This document shows positions 49,501-60,619 of a DNA stretch of 64,000 bases, piece after piece; within the stretch, counting starts at the first letter, position 1, and the number at the start of each line of letters is the position of its first letter. The stretch is from positions 868,001 to 932,000 of the forward strand of contig NZ_PXYJ01000001.1 of the NCBI RefSeq assembly GCF_003012815.1. The letters are read 5' to 3'. A program made the position numbers and the translations under genes. Below the pieces are notes generated by a model. That model was given only the letters and a program-made list of their open reading frames with translations. It was not told the DNA's origin and did not search any database. Source of the DNA: Allosphingosinicella vermicomposti (GTDB taxonomy: Bacteria; Pseudomonadota; Alphaproteobacteria; Sphingomonadales; Sphingomonadaceae).

Positions 49501-50480
49501 TCCGCCGCGCCTTCGAACGGCCCCTTGCGCCGCGCGGGCGGGGCAGGGGGTGCGGGCGGCAATTCCGCCGATCCCTTGCCGAGCGCATCGCGGGCGAGTT
49601 CGCCAATCCCGCCCAATGTGCCGATCAGCTGGGTCGCTTCGACCGGGAACAGGATCGTCTTGGCATTGGGCGATGTCGCGAACTGGCTCACCGCATCCAC
49701 ATATTTCTGCGCGATGAAATAGTTGATCGCCTGCGTGTTGCCGCCCGCAATCGCGTCCGACACCATCTGCGTCGCCTTGGCTTCCGCTTCGGCGGCGCGT
49801 TCGCGGGCCTCGGCGTCGCGGAAGGCGGCCTCGCGGCGGCCTTCGGCCTCCAGGATCTGCGACTGCTTCTGCCCCTCGGCACGCAGGATTTCCGACGCCC
49901 GCGACCCTTCAGCCTCCAGAATCGAGGCGCGCTTTTCGCGCTCCGCCTTCATCTGGCGGCCCATTGCGTTCACGATATCGGCAGGCGGACGGATGTCCTT
50001 GATCTCCACGCGAGTAATCTTGACGCCCCAGGATTCGGTGGCCTGGTCAACGACCGCCAGCAGGCGGGCATTGATCTCGTCGCGCTTCGACAGCGTTTCA
50101 TCGAGGTCCATCGATCCCATGACGGTGCGCAGGTTCGTCGTCGTCAGCTGCATGATCGCGACATAGAGATCCGAAACCTCATAGGCCGCCTTGGCCGCGT
50201 CCAGCACCTGGAAGAAGACCACGCCGTCGGTCGAGATCATCGCATTGTCTTTGGTGATGATCTCTTGACCCGGAATATCAAGAACCTGCTCCATCATGTT
50301 GATTTTGCGGCCAACGCGATAGAAAAAGGCGGGGTAGAAATTGAAGCCCGGCGCCGCGACGCTGGTGAAGCGGCCGAAATGCTCGATCGTATAGCGATAG
50401 CCCTGCCGCACGATCTTGATGCTCGCCATCAGATAGATGATCACAAGCAGCAGCACGAAGAACATTGCCGTGACTTCCAT
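49497..50480 (-). CDS. SPFH-domain protein (stomatin/paraslipin, QmcA-like)
   Basis: A 327-residue protein. One N-terminal membrane helix ([19 protein letters not shown]), then the SPFH domain ([43 protein letters not shown]) and a long Ala/Glu/Arg-rich coiled coil ([20 protein letters not shown]). Start ATG 50480 has GGAGGAA upstream; longer in-frame starts are not supported. With NfeD it forms the usual two-gene membrane-organisation operon. Confidence 0.94.
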   Translation of the reverse strand: MEVTAMFFVLLLVIIYLMASIKIVRQGYRYTIEHFGRFTSVAAPGFNFYPAFFYRVGRKINMMEQVLDIPGQEIITKDNAMISTDGVVFFQVLDAAKAAYEVSDLYVAIMQLTTTNLRTVMGSMDLDETLSKRDEINARLLAVVDQATESWGVKITRVEIKDIRPPADIVNAMGRQMKAEREKRASILEAEGSRASEILRAEGQKQSQILEAEGRREAAFRDAEARERAAEAEAKATQMVSDAIAGGNTQAINYFIAQKYVDAVSQFATSPNAKTILFPVEATQLIGTLGGIGELARDALGKGSAELPPAPPAPPARRKGPFEGAAE

Positions 50481-50584
50481 CGCCGATTCCTCCCCAAATG
50501 CGTTGGCGATCATGATGTCGCCTGATATCCAACATTCCAAGCGGAAAAAGTGTAGGAAATCCGCGAGAAAAGGGAGAGACATGC

Positions 50585-51400
50585 ATGCAGCCGACACTAC
50601 AGCAGCTTCGCCTTTGCCGCTCGGTCCTCTTCCTCCCCGCTTCCAATCCCCGCGCCATCGAGAAAGCCCGCACGCTCCCCGCCGACCTCATCATCCTCGA
50701 TCTCGAAGATGCGGTGAAGGAAGAGGACAAGGCCACCGCCCGCGCCGCCGCTGTCGAGGCTACGCATCACGGTTTTCCCGGCAAGCTCGTCGCGATCCGG
50801 GTCAATGCCGATATCGGCCACCATTTCGGCGATGATGCCGTCGCGGTGCGGGGCAGCGCCGCAGACTTCGTCGTCCTTCCCAAGGCCGAAACCGCGAAGA
50901 GGATCGGTGACGCTCATTCCCTCTCGCAAAAGCCGGTCCTCGCCATGATCGAAACGGCGGCAGGCGTTCTCGCTGCCCGCGAAATCGCCCGCCACTCTCA
51001 GGCCCTTATCGCCGGCACCAACGATCTCGCCTACGATCTCGGCCTGCCGCCGGGCGCGGACCGTTCCGGCATGAGCCTCGCCCTCCAGTCCATCCTCCTC
51101 GCCGCCCGCGCCCAGGGCATTGCCGCCTTCGACGGCGTCTTTAACGGCCTTGACGATGCGGCGGGCCTCGAAGCCGAATGCCAAGCAGGCCGCGCTCTCG
51201 GTTTCGACGGCAAAACCCTCATCCACCCGAACCAGATCGAAACCGCCAACCGCATCTTCGGCCCATCTGTGGGGGAAATCGCTGCCGCCGAAAGGCTCAT
51301 CGCCGCCGCAACGGGTGGGGCAGAGCGCCACGAAGGCCGGATGATCGAAGCGATGCATGTGGCGCAGGCCGAGGCTATACTCGCCAAGGCCCGGCGCTGA
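50585..51400 (+). CDS. HpcH/HpaI aldolase / citrate-lyase beta (CoA ester lyase) family
   Basis: A 271-residue TIM-barrel lyase: [35 protein letters not shown] (metal-binding acidic cluster), [33 protein letters not shown] and [16 protein letters not shown]. These patterns match CitE-like enzymes such as malyl-CoA or citramalyl-CoA lyases. The substrate is not decided by the sequence. It is divergent from the SPFH gene. Confidence 0.92.
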   Translation: MQPTLQQLRLCRSVLFLPASNPRAIEKARTLPADLIILDLEDAVKEEDKATARAAAVEATHHGFPGKLVAIRVNADIGHHFGDDAVAVRGSAADFVVLPKAETAKRIGDAHSLSQKPVLAMIETAAGVLAAREIARHSQALIAGTNDLAYDLGLPPGADRSGMSLALQSILLAARAQGIAAFDGVFNGLDDAAGLEAECQAGRALGFDGKTLIHPNQIETANRIFGPSVGEIAAAERLIAAATGGAERHEGRMIEAMHVAQAEAILAKARR

Positions 51401-52933
<1,533 letters not shown>

Positions 52934-54118
52934 GTGACGCCCGCCGCCCGCGTTCAGGCCGCGATCGAGCTGCTCGACCAGATCATCGACGCCGCTCGCA
53001 CCGGAGGCGCCGCCGCCGACACGCTCATCGCCCGTTACTTCAAGGAGCGCCGCTATGCGGGGTCCAAGGACCGGCGCGCAGTTCGCGACCTCGTCTACCG
53101 CGCCATCCGTCGCAGCGGCGAACGGCCGGTATCGGGCCGCGCCGCGATGTTGGGGCTCGCGGCCGATGACGCCGATCTTGTGCCTCTGTTCGATGGCTCC
53201 TCGCACGGACCCGCGCCGATTGCGGAAGGGGAGGAGGCGGCGGCGACACCCAGCCTCGTCCCGGCGTGGCTCCGCCCGCGCCTCGATCCGCTGGTTGCGC
53301 CAGAGGAATGGCCAGCTCTCTTGGAACGCGCGCCGCTCGATATTCGCGTCAACCGGCTGAAGGGCGATCGAGCTGAAGTTCAGGCACGCCTCGCGCAGGC
53401 GGAACCGGCGCCCCATTCGCCAATCGCCCTTCGGCTTCCCGAAGGCTTCGCTGTCGAACAGGATCCAGCCTGGGCCAGCGGCCTCATCGAAATTCAGGAC
53501 GAGGGAAGTCAGCTCCTCAGCCTCGCTTGCGAAGCCGCCCCGGGCATGGTCGTCGTCGATCTTTGTGCCGGGGCAGGGGGCAAGACGCTCGCCCTCGCCG
53601 CCGAGATGGAGAATGCGGGGCGGATCATTGCCTGCGATGTCGATCGCGGTCGCCTGTCCCGCATTAGTGCGCGCCTCGACCGTGCGGGCGTCTCCATCGT
53701 CGAGACGCGCCTGCTCAATCCGAACCAGGAAGTGAGCGCCCTCGCCGATCTCGCCGGGCAGGCCGATCTCGTGCTGATCGATGCACCCTGTTCGGGGACC
53801 GGCACTTGGCGCCGCAACCCCGAAACGCGCTGGCGCCTCACTGAAAAGCGCCTCGCCCAACTCACCGCCGTCCAGAGCCATTTGCTGGATATCGGGGCGG
53901 GCCTTGTGAAGCCTGGCGGCCGGCTTGTCTATGCCGTCTGCTCGCTACTCGCGGCGGAGGGGCGCGATCAGGCATCGGCCTTCGTCAGCCGCCATTCAGC
54001 CTTCCTGCCCGAAAAGGCGCCGCTCACGGCTGGCCGCGCGGCTGGAGACGGTTTGATTCTCACGCCCGGCCACGACGGCACCGACGGCTTTTTCGTCGCG
54101 CGGTGGCGGCGGCCGTGA
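52934..54118 (+). CDS. RsmB/NOP-family rRNA cytosine-5 methyltransferase
   Basis: A 394-residue SAM-dependent methyltransferase. A NusB-like N-terminal part (AAIELLDQIIDAARTGGAAA, DRRAVRDLVYRAIRR) precedes the catalytic domain: SAM site VVVDLCAGAGGKTLALAAEM, motif IV LIDAPCSGTGTWRRNPETRW and catalytic Cys in VYAVCSLLAAEGRDQ. The GTG start touches the guaB stop. The likely target is 16S rRNA, as for RsmB, but the exact base is not established. Confidence 0.92.
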   Translation: MTPAARVQAAIELLDQIIDAARTGGAAADTLIARYFKERRYAGSKDRRAVRDLVYRAIRRSGERPVSGRAAMLGLAADDADLVPLFDGSSHGPAPIAEGEEAAATPSLVPAWLRPRLDPLVAPEEWPALLERAPLDIRVNRLKGDRAEVQARLAQAEPAPHSPIALRLPEGFAVEQDPAWASGLIEIQDEGSQLLSLACEAAPGMVVVDLCAGAGGKTLALAAEMENAGRIIACDVDRGRLSRISARLDRAGVSIVETRLLNPNQEVSALADLAGQADLVLIDAPCSGTGTWRRNPETRWRLTEKRLAQLTAVQSHLLDIGAGLVKPGGRLVYAVCSLLAAEGRDQASAFVSRHSAFLPEKAPLTAGRAAGDGLILTPGHDGTDGFFVARWRRP

Positions 54119-54134
54119 TATAGAATGGCTGCCA

Positions 54135-54653
54135 ATGATGGAGACCCTGATGCGCCTTTTGCCGATCGCCATTTCCGCCACCATCGTCGCGGCGACCATG
54201 GGCAGCGCCGGGCACAGCAAGCAGCAGGGCGTTGAGCAGATCGATGCACGCTCGGTATCGCTGACCAAGCAGGGACAGAACGACCTTTCCGTCGGCCAAT
54301 ATGACAAGGCGCGCGATGCGTTCGAAACCGCGCTCGCCGTCGACCCGCGCAACCGAGCCGCCTATATTGGCCTTGGCCGCGCCGCTTTGGGCATGAAGAT
54401 GCCGGGCAAGGCGATCGGCTTCTACGCCGAAGCGTTGGCGCTTGAACCCAATGATGTCGTCGCGCTCGCGGGACAGGGCGAAGCGATGGTGGAACGCGGC
54501 GCCGTCGATCGCGCCAAACAGAATCTCGAAAAGGTCCGTTCGCTATGCACCGCGCCGTGTCCGCAAGCGGACACGCTCGCCGCCGCGATCGCGAAGGGTC
54601 CGCCGGTCGTTACGGCCGAAGCGGTCGCGCCGGAAACCACCAAGGCTAACTAA
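54135..54653 (+). CDS. TPR-containing exported protein
   Basis: A 172-residue protein: signal-like start (LMRLLPIAISATIVAATMG), then two TPR units (SVGQYDKARDAFETALAVDP and MPGKAIGFYAEALALEPND) and a Thr/Ala-rich tail. A CTAC/CPQ pair of cysteines (LCTAPCPQAD) may form a disulfide. Function unknown. Confidence 0.8.
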   Translation: MMETLMRLLPIAISATIVAATMGSAGHSKQQGVEQIDARSVSLTKQGQNDLSVGQYDKARDAFETALAVDPRNRAAYIGLGRAALGMKMPGKAIGFYAEALALEPNDVVALAGQGEAMVERGAVDRAKQNLEKVRSLCTAPCPQADTLAAAIAKGPPVVTAEAVAPETTKAN

Positions 54654-54666
54654 GCATCCACCCCAC

Positions 54667-54741
54667 CGCTAGTCCTGAGCCTGTCGAAAGACGTGTGAAT
54701 CGTACGATGCCCACGGGCTTCGACAAGCTCAGCCCTAGCGG
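54667..54741. repeat. Family B repeat, copy in the rsmA duplication unit 1
   Basis: Arms CGCTAGTCCTGAGCCTGTCG and CGACAAGCTCAGCCCTAGCG. Followed by GAGTTAAGTGTTAG, exactly as the copy at 54905-54980. Confidence 0.85.
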
Positions 54742-54750
54742 AGTTAAGTG

Positions 54751-54848
54751 TTAGAGTTTGTTCGAGAGAATACGTGCAATCGCGCAGAAAATCCTCGATA
54801 TTCCGTGTTTCTGCGCGCCTCTCGGGCTCGACGCTTCCATCGCAAGGG
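54751..54848 (-). pseudogene. Decayed copy of the rsmA 3' end
   Basis: On the minus strand this stretch translates as ...EPERRAETRNIEDFLRD, clearly matching the true RsmA end [17 protein letters not shown] (55010-55060 region). The DNA similarity continues through ATTCCGTGTTTCTGCGCGC-like sequence to about 54845 and then stops, with a probable internal deletion. It is followed on its 3' side by the same family B repeat and GTTAAGTGTTAG as the real gene, so a unit of about 239 bp was tandemly duplicated. Confidence 0.75.
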
Positions 54849-54904
54849 TCGCCTGTCATGGAAGGCTGAGAAAAGGCGCCAAGCCCAATTAAATCGCCTA
54901 AAAC

Positions 54905-54980
54905 ACCGCTAGTCCTGAGCTTGTCGAAGGACGTGTGAAGGGTGCGATGCCCACGGGCTCGACAGGCTCAGCCCTAGCGG
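54905..54980. repeat. Family B repeat, copy after rsmA (unit 2)
   Basis: Arms CGCTAGTCCTGAGCTTGTCG and CGACAGGCTCAGCCCTAGCG; ends 10 bp past the rsmA stop. The 54654-54989 gap consists of this repeat, the rsmA remnant and the other repeat copy. Confidence 0.85.
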
Positions 54981-54989
54981 AGTTAAGTG

Positions 54990-55817
54990 TTAGCGGTCCT
55001 TCGTGAGAATGCGCGCAATCGCGACGAAATCCTCGACACGCAATGTTTCCGCGCGCCGTTCGGGGTCGATGCCTAAGGCCTCCAGTGCTTCAATCGCACG
55101 CGGGACGGACTTAAGGCTCCCGCGCAGCATCTTGCGGCGTTGACCGAAGGCAGCCGCGGTCACTTTCTCCAGCACTGCCGCTGAAACCCCCTCGGGCGCC
55201 GCTTTCGGCACGATGTGGACCACAGCCGACATCACTTTGGGCGGCGGCACGAAGGCCGAGCGATGGATCTTCATCGCGAGCTTCGCCTCGCTCCGCCACT
55301 GGGCGAGCACGGCAAGGCGGCCATAGGCGCCTGTGCCGGGTTTGGCGACGATCCGCTCCGCGACTTCCAGCTGGAACATCAGGGTCAGCGATTGCCAGAA
55401 AGGCGGCCAGGTTTCTCCGCCAAGCCAGCGCACAAGCAGGGCAGTCCCGACATTATAGGGAAGGTTGGACGCGATATGGGCGCCATCGCCCGCAACAGCG
55501 CTCTCGTCGATCGCCAGCGCATCGCCCTCGATCACGGTCAGCCGCCCGTCCGCCGCGTCATTCACTTCCGCCAGGGCAGGCAGGCAGCGCCGATCCCGCT
55601 CCACAGCAACCACCTTCGCCCCGGTGCGCAGCAAAGCGCGGGTCAGGCCGCCCGGGCCGGGACCGACTTCATAGACGGTCGCGCCATCCAGCGGCCCCGG
55701 GATGCGTGCGATCCGGTCCAGTAATTGTTCGTCGAGCAGGAAATTCTGCCCCAGCGCTTTTGAAGCATTGAGCCCATGCGCCGCGATAACCTCGCGCAAG
55801 GGGGGGAGTGGCCTCAC
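54990..55817 (-). CDS. rsmA: 16S rRNA dimethyladenosine methyltransferase
   Basis: A 275-residue KsgA-type enzyme that dimethylates two adjacent adenines near the 16S rRNA 3' end. Conserved: [22 protein letters not shown] site [16 protein letters not shown], and [13 protein letters not shown] (catalytic N-L-P-Y). The GTG at 55817 is chosen because it overlaps the pdxA stop (GTGA); a longer frame to 55841 is possible. Confidence 0.95.
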   Translation of the reverse strand: MRPLPPLREVIAAHGLNASKALGQNFLLDEQLLDRIARIPGPLDGATVYEVGPGPGGLTRALLRTGAKVVAVERDRRCLPALAEVNDAADGRLTVIEGDALAIDESAVAGDGAHIASNLPYNVGTALLVRWLGGETWPPFWQSLTLMFQLEVAERIVAKPGTGAYGRLAVLAQWRSEAKLAMKIHRSAFVPPPKVMSAVVHIVPKAAPEGVSAAVLEKVTAAAFGQRRKMLRGSLKSVPRAIEALEALGIDPERRAETLRVEDFVAIARILTKDR

Positions 55818-56806
55818 GCCTCGGCAACGCGGCGCGCGCATTCGGCGGCGGTCTTCAACGCCGCGATCATCGCGCCCGGCTCGGCAATGTTCCGGCCCGC
55901 AATGTGGAAAGCTGTGCCGTGATCGGGTGACGTGCGGACGATCGGCAGGCCGAGCGTCATGTTCACGCCATCGTCGAAATGGAGGGCTTTGAGGGGGATC
56001 AGCGCCTGATCGTGATACATGCAGAGCGCGGCGTCGTAAGTGGCGCGCATCCGGTCGTGAAACATTGTGTCGCCCGCAAGCGGGCCGACTACATCCAGGC
56101 CTTCCTCACGCAATCGTTCGATCGCCGGCAGGATGATATCGATCTCCTCCCGGCCCAGAGCGCCATTCTCTCCGGCATGAGGGTTGAGCCCTGCCACCGC
56201 GATGCGCGGACTGACGATGCCGAACTGACGCTGCAGCCCGCGCGCGACGGTGCGGCAGCGCTGGACGATCAGGTCGATCGTCAGCACATCGGGAACCTCG
56301 CGCAGCGGCACATGGATGGTTACGGGCACAGTGCGCAAGGTCGGCCCGGCCAGCATCATCGCCACCAATTCCTTGGCGACGCCGCAGCGTTCGGCGACGA
56401 ACTCGGTTTGGCCCGGATGGGTGAAGCCGATCGTGTAGAGCTGCCCTTTGGACACCGGTCCCGTCACCAGCGCCGCCGCCGCGCCCGAACGGGTTAGGCC
56501 GACCGCAAGCTCCAACGCGTCGAGCGCATTGCGTGCGCCCTCAACGTCCGGCTGCCCCGGGACCACGGCATTGCCGTCGATCCGGAACATGGGCAGCGCC
56601 TCGTTGAAGCACCTCAGCGCCTCGGCAGGCTCCGAAATCGCACGGATCGGCCCGTCCCAAACGGCCGTCACGCCGTTGCAATTGCCGACGGCGAAGAATG
56701 GCGGGACGTTCGCTTCACGCCGCCGCTCCCACGCTTTTGCAATGATCTCCGGGCCGATACCCGCCGGATCCCCCAGGGAAACGGCGAGGGGCAAGGTTGC
56801 GCCCAA
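55814..56806 (-). CDS. pdxA: 4-hydroxythreonine-4-phosphate dehydrogenase
   Basis: About 330 residues; an NAD-dependent step in pyridoxal phosphate synthesis. Motifs: [65 protein letters not shown] and [12 protein letters not shown] (metal-binding His). The TTG at 56806 has a TGAGG five bases upstream; a TTG at 56827 would overlap surA. Sits between surA and rsmA. Confidence 0.94.
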   Translation of the reverse strand: MGATLPLAVSLGDPAGIGPEIIAKAWERRREANVPPFFAVGNCNGVTAVWDGPIRAISEPAEALRCFNEALPMFRIDGNAVVPGQPDVEGARNALDALELAVGLTRSGAAAALVTGPVSKGQLYTIGFTHPGQTEFVAERCGVAKELVAMMLAGPTLRTVPVTIHVPLREVPDVLTIDLIVQRCRTVARGLQRQFGIVSPRIAVAGLNPHAGENGALGREEIDIILPAIERLREEGLDVVGPLAGDTMFHDRMRATYDAALCMYHDQALIPLKALHFDDGVNMTLGLPIVRTSPDHGTAFHIAGRNIAEPGAMIAALKTAAECARRVAEA

Positions 56807-56813
56807 AACAGCC

Positions 56814-58175
56814 TCAGCGATATTCAACCACCGCGTCGCGGCGAAGGTCGCGCAGGTAACGCTGGGCGCGCAGGTTCACACGCTGCTCGCTCAATTGCGC
56901 ATAAACCTGATCGAAGGACGGCGTCGCCGCCTGGCTCGGATCGTCGCGGCCGCACAGGACGAGAACGCGCACGCCATCCTCGACGGAGCCGAACGGCGTT
57001 GTCGCCTGGCCGACGTCGAGGGCAAGGATCATGTTCTGAAGCGCGGGCGGAAGATCGCGCACGCGGGTCGTATCGTTCGACACGAGTTCCGCACCGATAC
57101 GCTGCGCCGCGGCCTGAGCGCCGCCGCATCCGCCCATCTCCTGGCTGACCTTCGCCAGTTCGGCCACCTTGCCGCTCGCCTGATCGCGGGTCATGCCCTT
57201 GGGGAAGGAAAGGGACATCTGGAGGAGGCTCAGCACGGCGTCGCGCGGATCGCTCGTCAGCACCTGACGGCTGTCGTCGACGCGAACGATGGAATAGCCA
57301 CCGGCGATCTTGATCGGACGGCTGATTTGGCCGACCGGAAGGCTGCGTACAGCTTCTGACAATTCGGCGGGAAGTTGATCGGCCTTCACCCAGCCGAGGC
57401 TTCCGCCGCGCGCCGCGGTGGACGCCTGCGAGAAGCGCTGGGCGGCAACCTGGAACGGTGCGCCCTGTGCGATCTGCGCGGCAATCGCGTTGGCGCTCTG
57501 CTCGACCTCGGCGTCATTGCCGCCCTGAATCGGCAGATAGATTTCCGAAACGCTATATTCGGGTTGGCCCTTCGATGCGTTGAGGCGATCGATCATCGCC
57601 TTCACCTCTTCTTCGGAGACGTTGACGAACGGCTCGATCTCGCGGCCCTGCAGGCGGCTCCACGCGATTTCCGCCTCGATCTGCCGCTTCACGGTCTGAA
57701 CCGACGAATTATTCTGGGCGAGAAACGCGGTCATTTGCGCGCCGGTCTGGCCGGTGGATTGTGCATAACGTTCGAAATAACGGTCGATCTCGGCCTTCGT
57801 CACTTCGATCTCGGACGCCTTCGCCGCCTGGATCTGCAATGATTCGTCGACGAGGTTGCGGAGGGTTTGCGCGCGCAGGCGCTTCATGTCCTCGGGCGAA
57901 ATCGTCCGGCCCTGATTGGCCATGACGAGCAGAGCCATGCGGTGATCGACATCGGTGCCGGTGATGATCTCGCTATTGACGATCGCCGTGGCCTTGCGGA
58001 CCGACGGATCGGTATCGCCGAAAAACTGCGGATTAGACGGAAGATTGAGCCCACCCTGCGGCGCTGCGCCCTGGGGCGTAGCAGCCGGGGGCACAGCATT
58101 TTGCGCAACCGCCGCCGCCGCCAGAAGCGATCCGGCCAACATCAGTCCTGCTCCGTGAAAACGACCGAGCTTCAT
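56814..58175 (-). CDS. surA: Periplasmic chaperone / peptidyl-prolyl isomerase SurA
   Basis: A 453-residue protein with a signal peptide (MKLGRFHGAGLMLAGSLLAAAAVA), so ATG 58175 with GGAGG upstream is used. An N-terminal SurA domain (about 50-170: AIVNSEIITGTDVDHRMALL) is followed by a parvulin domain (SEIYLPIQGGND, ARGGSLGWVKADQLP, ISRPIKIAGGYSIVRV). It escorts outer-membrane proteins such as LptD. Downstream of lptD, as in many genomes. Confidence 0.92.
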   Translation of the reverse strand: MKLGRFHGAGLMLAGSLLAAAAVAQNAVPPAATPQGAAPQGGLNLPSNPQFFGDTDPSVRKATAIVNSEIITGTDVDHRMALLVMANQGRTISPEDMKRLRAQTLRNLVDESLQIQAAKASEIEVTKAEIDRYFERYAQSTGQTGAQMTAFLAQNNSSVQTVKRQIEAEIAWSRLQGREIEPFVNVSEEEVKAMIDRLNASKGQPEYSVSEIYLPIQGGNDAEVEQSANAIAAQIAQGAPFQVAAQRFSQASTAARGGSLGWVKADQLPAELSEAVRSLPVGQISRPIKIAGGYSIVRVDDSRQVLTSDPRDAVLSLLQMSLSFPKGMTRDQASGKVAELAKVSQEMGGCGGAQAAAQRIGAELVSNDTTRVRDLPPALQNMILALDVGQATTPFGSVEDGVRVLVLCGRDDPSQAATPSFDQVYAQLSEQRVNLRAQRYLRDLRRDAVVEYR

Positions 58176-58232
58176 CATTCCTCCAAATTTCAAGCGGACC
58201 GCGACCCTGTCACGCCATGGCTGAACCTGAGC

Positions 58233-60428
58233 TTAGCGGCCCAGGTTCTTCAATGCCACCCGGAACAGGAAAGTATTGCCGCGCGAAATGTCCCCCGTAT
58301 CCTCATAATCGCGGCGCCAGGTGACGCCAACCTCCAGGCAATCGTCGTCATAGGCGATGCCAAGGCGGTGGCGGACCGGCTCGAAACCGTCAGCCTGCGA
58401 GAAAACATCCTCGTCCCGGCCGGTGAGATCGATGACCGCCGATCCGAAGATCGACCAGTAACGCGCGATCTTCACGCGGCCACCGGCGCGGACCTCCTCG
58501 CGGTCGCGCAGATCTTCGAGCTGCGGTCCGATGTCGCGATTGAGGCGGAAATAGCCGATTGTCGCATAGGTTTGTTGTCCGCCATAAGTGGCGTCGACCT
58601 CGTTCCTGCGAATGGCGAGGCTGTCCTTGTCCAGCCGGAAGCGATGGGTGAAGCTCACCCGGCGCCCGACGCGCACCGTCGTTCGGCCCACATAATCGGA
58701 AAATTTGTCGGACAGCCCCGTGCCTTCGGGAAGCAGCGATTGCCTGTCGCTCAGCCGGTAGCTTTGCCCCACCGTCGTGCGGATCTGAACGCCGGGAAGG
58801 TCGATATTCCAGTCCGCGCCATAAGTGATGCGCGCGCCATCCTCCCAGCGGTCGTAGCCGGGAAAACGGTTTAGTGCGAAGAGGTTCGAATCCTCAAGAT
58901 CGACGGCGCGCGCATCTTCGTTGGGAAGATCGAGGTTTCCGGTAACGGGTGACGCGACGATCTGGACACGTGGCGTCAAACGCTGCGTCCCACCCATAAA
59001 TTCGCCGATGAGCGGCCATTTGAGCTCGGCGGCAAGCGCACCGATCGCCCTTCCGTTCCAGCCCTCTTCGCCACGGTAGAGAGGAGTTGCGGTCAATTCC
59101 GTATCGTTCGTGTGGTAGATGTCGCCGCGCGCATAAGCGGTTAGCGTCAGTTCCTGGCCCCAGTCAGTAATCCGCCGCCGCTCCCACCGTAGGCCCGCAA
59201 AGGCACGCTGGGTGTTCTGGCCTTCGTTGCGGATGAGGGCGAGGCTGTTCGCCTGAAGCTCGATACCGCCACCGAGATAGGGATCCTCAAACCGCCAGCG
59301 CGCGTCGATCGCGGGAAGTGCAAAGGGCTGCTGACCGGCGACATCGGTGACGCGCAGGCCCTGGAAGACCCAACCAGCAATCGAGATATAGCTGTTCGCG
59401 CTGATCCGCTCGGCATTGACGACGCTGCGCAAGCGGTCGTCATTAGAAATATCGTAGCGGCGCAGGAAGGTGCGGTCGGTCGTGTAGCGGCCCGACGCTG
59501 TGATGCTCCACTTGGGGCTCAGCTGGAACTTGCCGTTCCCCTCCAGATAGGCGCGAATATCCTTGTCGCGGCCGGTTGAGTCCGGGCCGATATCCTGGCG
59601 TGACCCATAGGTTACGAAGCCGCGCAGGCGATAGGCGCCGATGGACGTCAGTTCGCGATACTCGGCCTCGGCCGCGGGCAGCACCTCGCTATAAACGTGA
59701 GGGGTAAGGGTAAGGTCGCGATTGGGCGCAAGCTGCATGTAATAAGGCAGGGCAAGCTCGAATCCATTATTGCCGCTGACCTTGATGTCGGGGAACAACA
59801 GCCCGCTGCCGCCCTTCGATCCGTCCGGATGCGACAGCCCGGGCAGGGCGATGATCGGCACGCCGAACAGGTTCAGCGACGCGCCTTCATAGCGAATACG
59901 GCCCCGGTCGGGATCGTGAACGACCCTGACAGCATTGATCTGCCAGGTCGGCTCCTTGGGGCAACCCTCCTCGGTCAACACCGCGCAGGGCGAATAAGCC
60001 GCCTGAAAGAGGGTCGTGACTTTATCGTCCCGCGTTGCCCGGTTCGCCGCCAGCCGCCCGCCATCGGCCAGCACCAGGAGCAGGTTTTCGATCACGCCGT
60101 CGCGCAGGGCGTCGGTCAGTTCCACCCGGTCGCCGTAAACACGGTCGCCGCCCGGGGTTGCCAGTTGAACATTGCCGCTCGCGATCACCGCGCCGCTCGT
60201 CCGGTTCCAGGTAACCTCGTTGGCGCGCAGGTTATTGCCTTCGCTCGCCATTCGCACATCGCCCGTCGCCGTCACGATCTCGCTATTGGTATCGTAGGTG
60301 AGCTGGTCGGCGCTGAACCGGACCTCGCGCGCTTCCTCCGCCACGGGCGCGATTTCCTGCGCCCAGGCCGCGCTGGGCAAGGCGAGCAGGGGGAGGGCGG
60401 TCCGGCAAAGGAGGTGGAGCGTCTTCAC
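58233..60428 (-). CDS. lptD: LPS-assembly outer-membrane protein LptD
   Basis: A 731-residue beta-barrel protein that places lipopolysaccharide in the outer leaflet. The GTG at 60428 starts a signal peptide (MKTLHLLCRTALPLLALPSAAWA). An OstA-type N-terminal domain (about 30-160: VRFSADQLTYDTNSEIVTATGDV) precedes the barrel, with many alternating aromatic strands. Only one cysteine pair is apparent in the part I could read, so disulfide wiring may differ from E. coli. Operon order lptD-surA-pdxA-rsmA. Confidence 0.93.
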   Translation of the reverse strand: MKTLHLLCRTALPLLALPSAAWAQEIAPVAEEAREVRFSADQLTYDTNSEIVTATGDVRMASEGNNLRANEVTWNRTSGAVIASGNVQLATPGGDRVYGDRVELTDALRDGVIENLLLVLADGGRLAANRATRDDKVTTLFQAAYSPCAVLTEEGCPKEPTWQINAVRVVHDPDRGRIRYEGASLNLFGVPIIALPGLSHPDGSKGGSGLLFPDIKVSGNNGFELALPYYMQLAPNRDLTLTPHVYSEVLPAAEAEYRELTSIGAYRLRGFVTYGSRQDIGPDSTGRDKDIRAYLEGNGKFQLSPKWSITASGRYTTDRTFLRRYDISNDDRLRSVVNAERISANSYISIAGWVFQGLRVTDVAGQQPFALPAIDARWRFEDPYLGGGIELQANSLALIRNEGQNTQRAFAGLRWERRRITDWGQELTLTAYARGDIYHTNDTELTATPLYRGEEGWNGRAIGALAAELKWPLIGEFMGGTQRLTPRVQIVASPVTGNLDLPNEDARAVDLEDSNLFALNRFPGYDRWEDGARITYGADWNIDLPGVQIRTTVGQSYRLSDRQSLLPEGTGLSDKFSDYVGRTTVRVGRRVSFTHRFRLDKDSLAIRRNEVDATYGGQQTYATIGYFRLNRDIGPQLEDLRDREEVRAGGRVKIARYWSIFGSAVIDLTGRDEDVFSQADGFEPVRHRLGIAYDDDCLEVGVTWRRDYEDTGDISRGNTFLFRVALKNLGR

Positions 60429-60619
60429 TTCATTCCAGCATCTTGGGCCGAACGCGGCCATCCTGGCCCGCCTTAAGGCCGAAGGAGGGCCGCTGGCAAC
60501 CGTGCAGGCGTTACCCAAAAAGATTGTCCGTTCACCTTTGCCAGCGGCGCGTCGGCACTCTATCTGGGGCGCGACGGAGGCTTGTGTCCTCCCAATGATA
60601 TGTATGGAGATCATGCGTG

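Noticed and set aside
54650-54859. 69-codon minus-strand frame across the rsmA remnant and repeat
   Set aside because: Its C-terminal half is repeat-encoded and its N-terminal half is the decayed rsmA tail, so it is not an independent gene.
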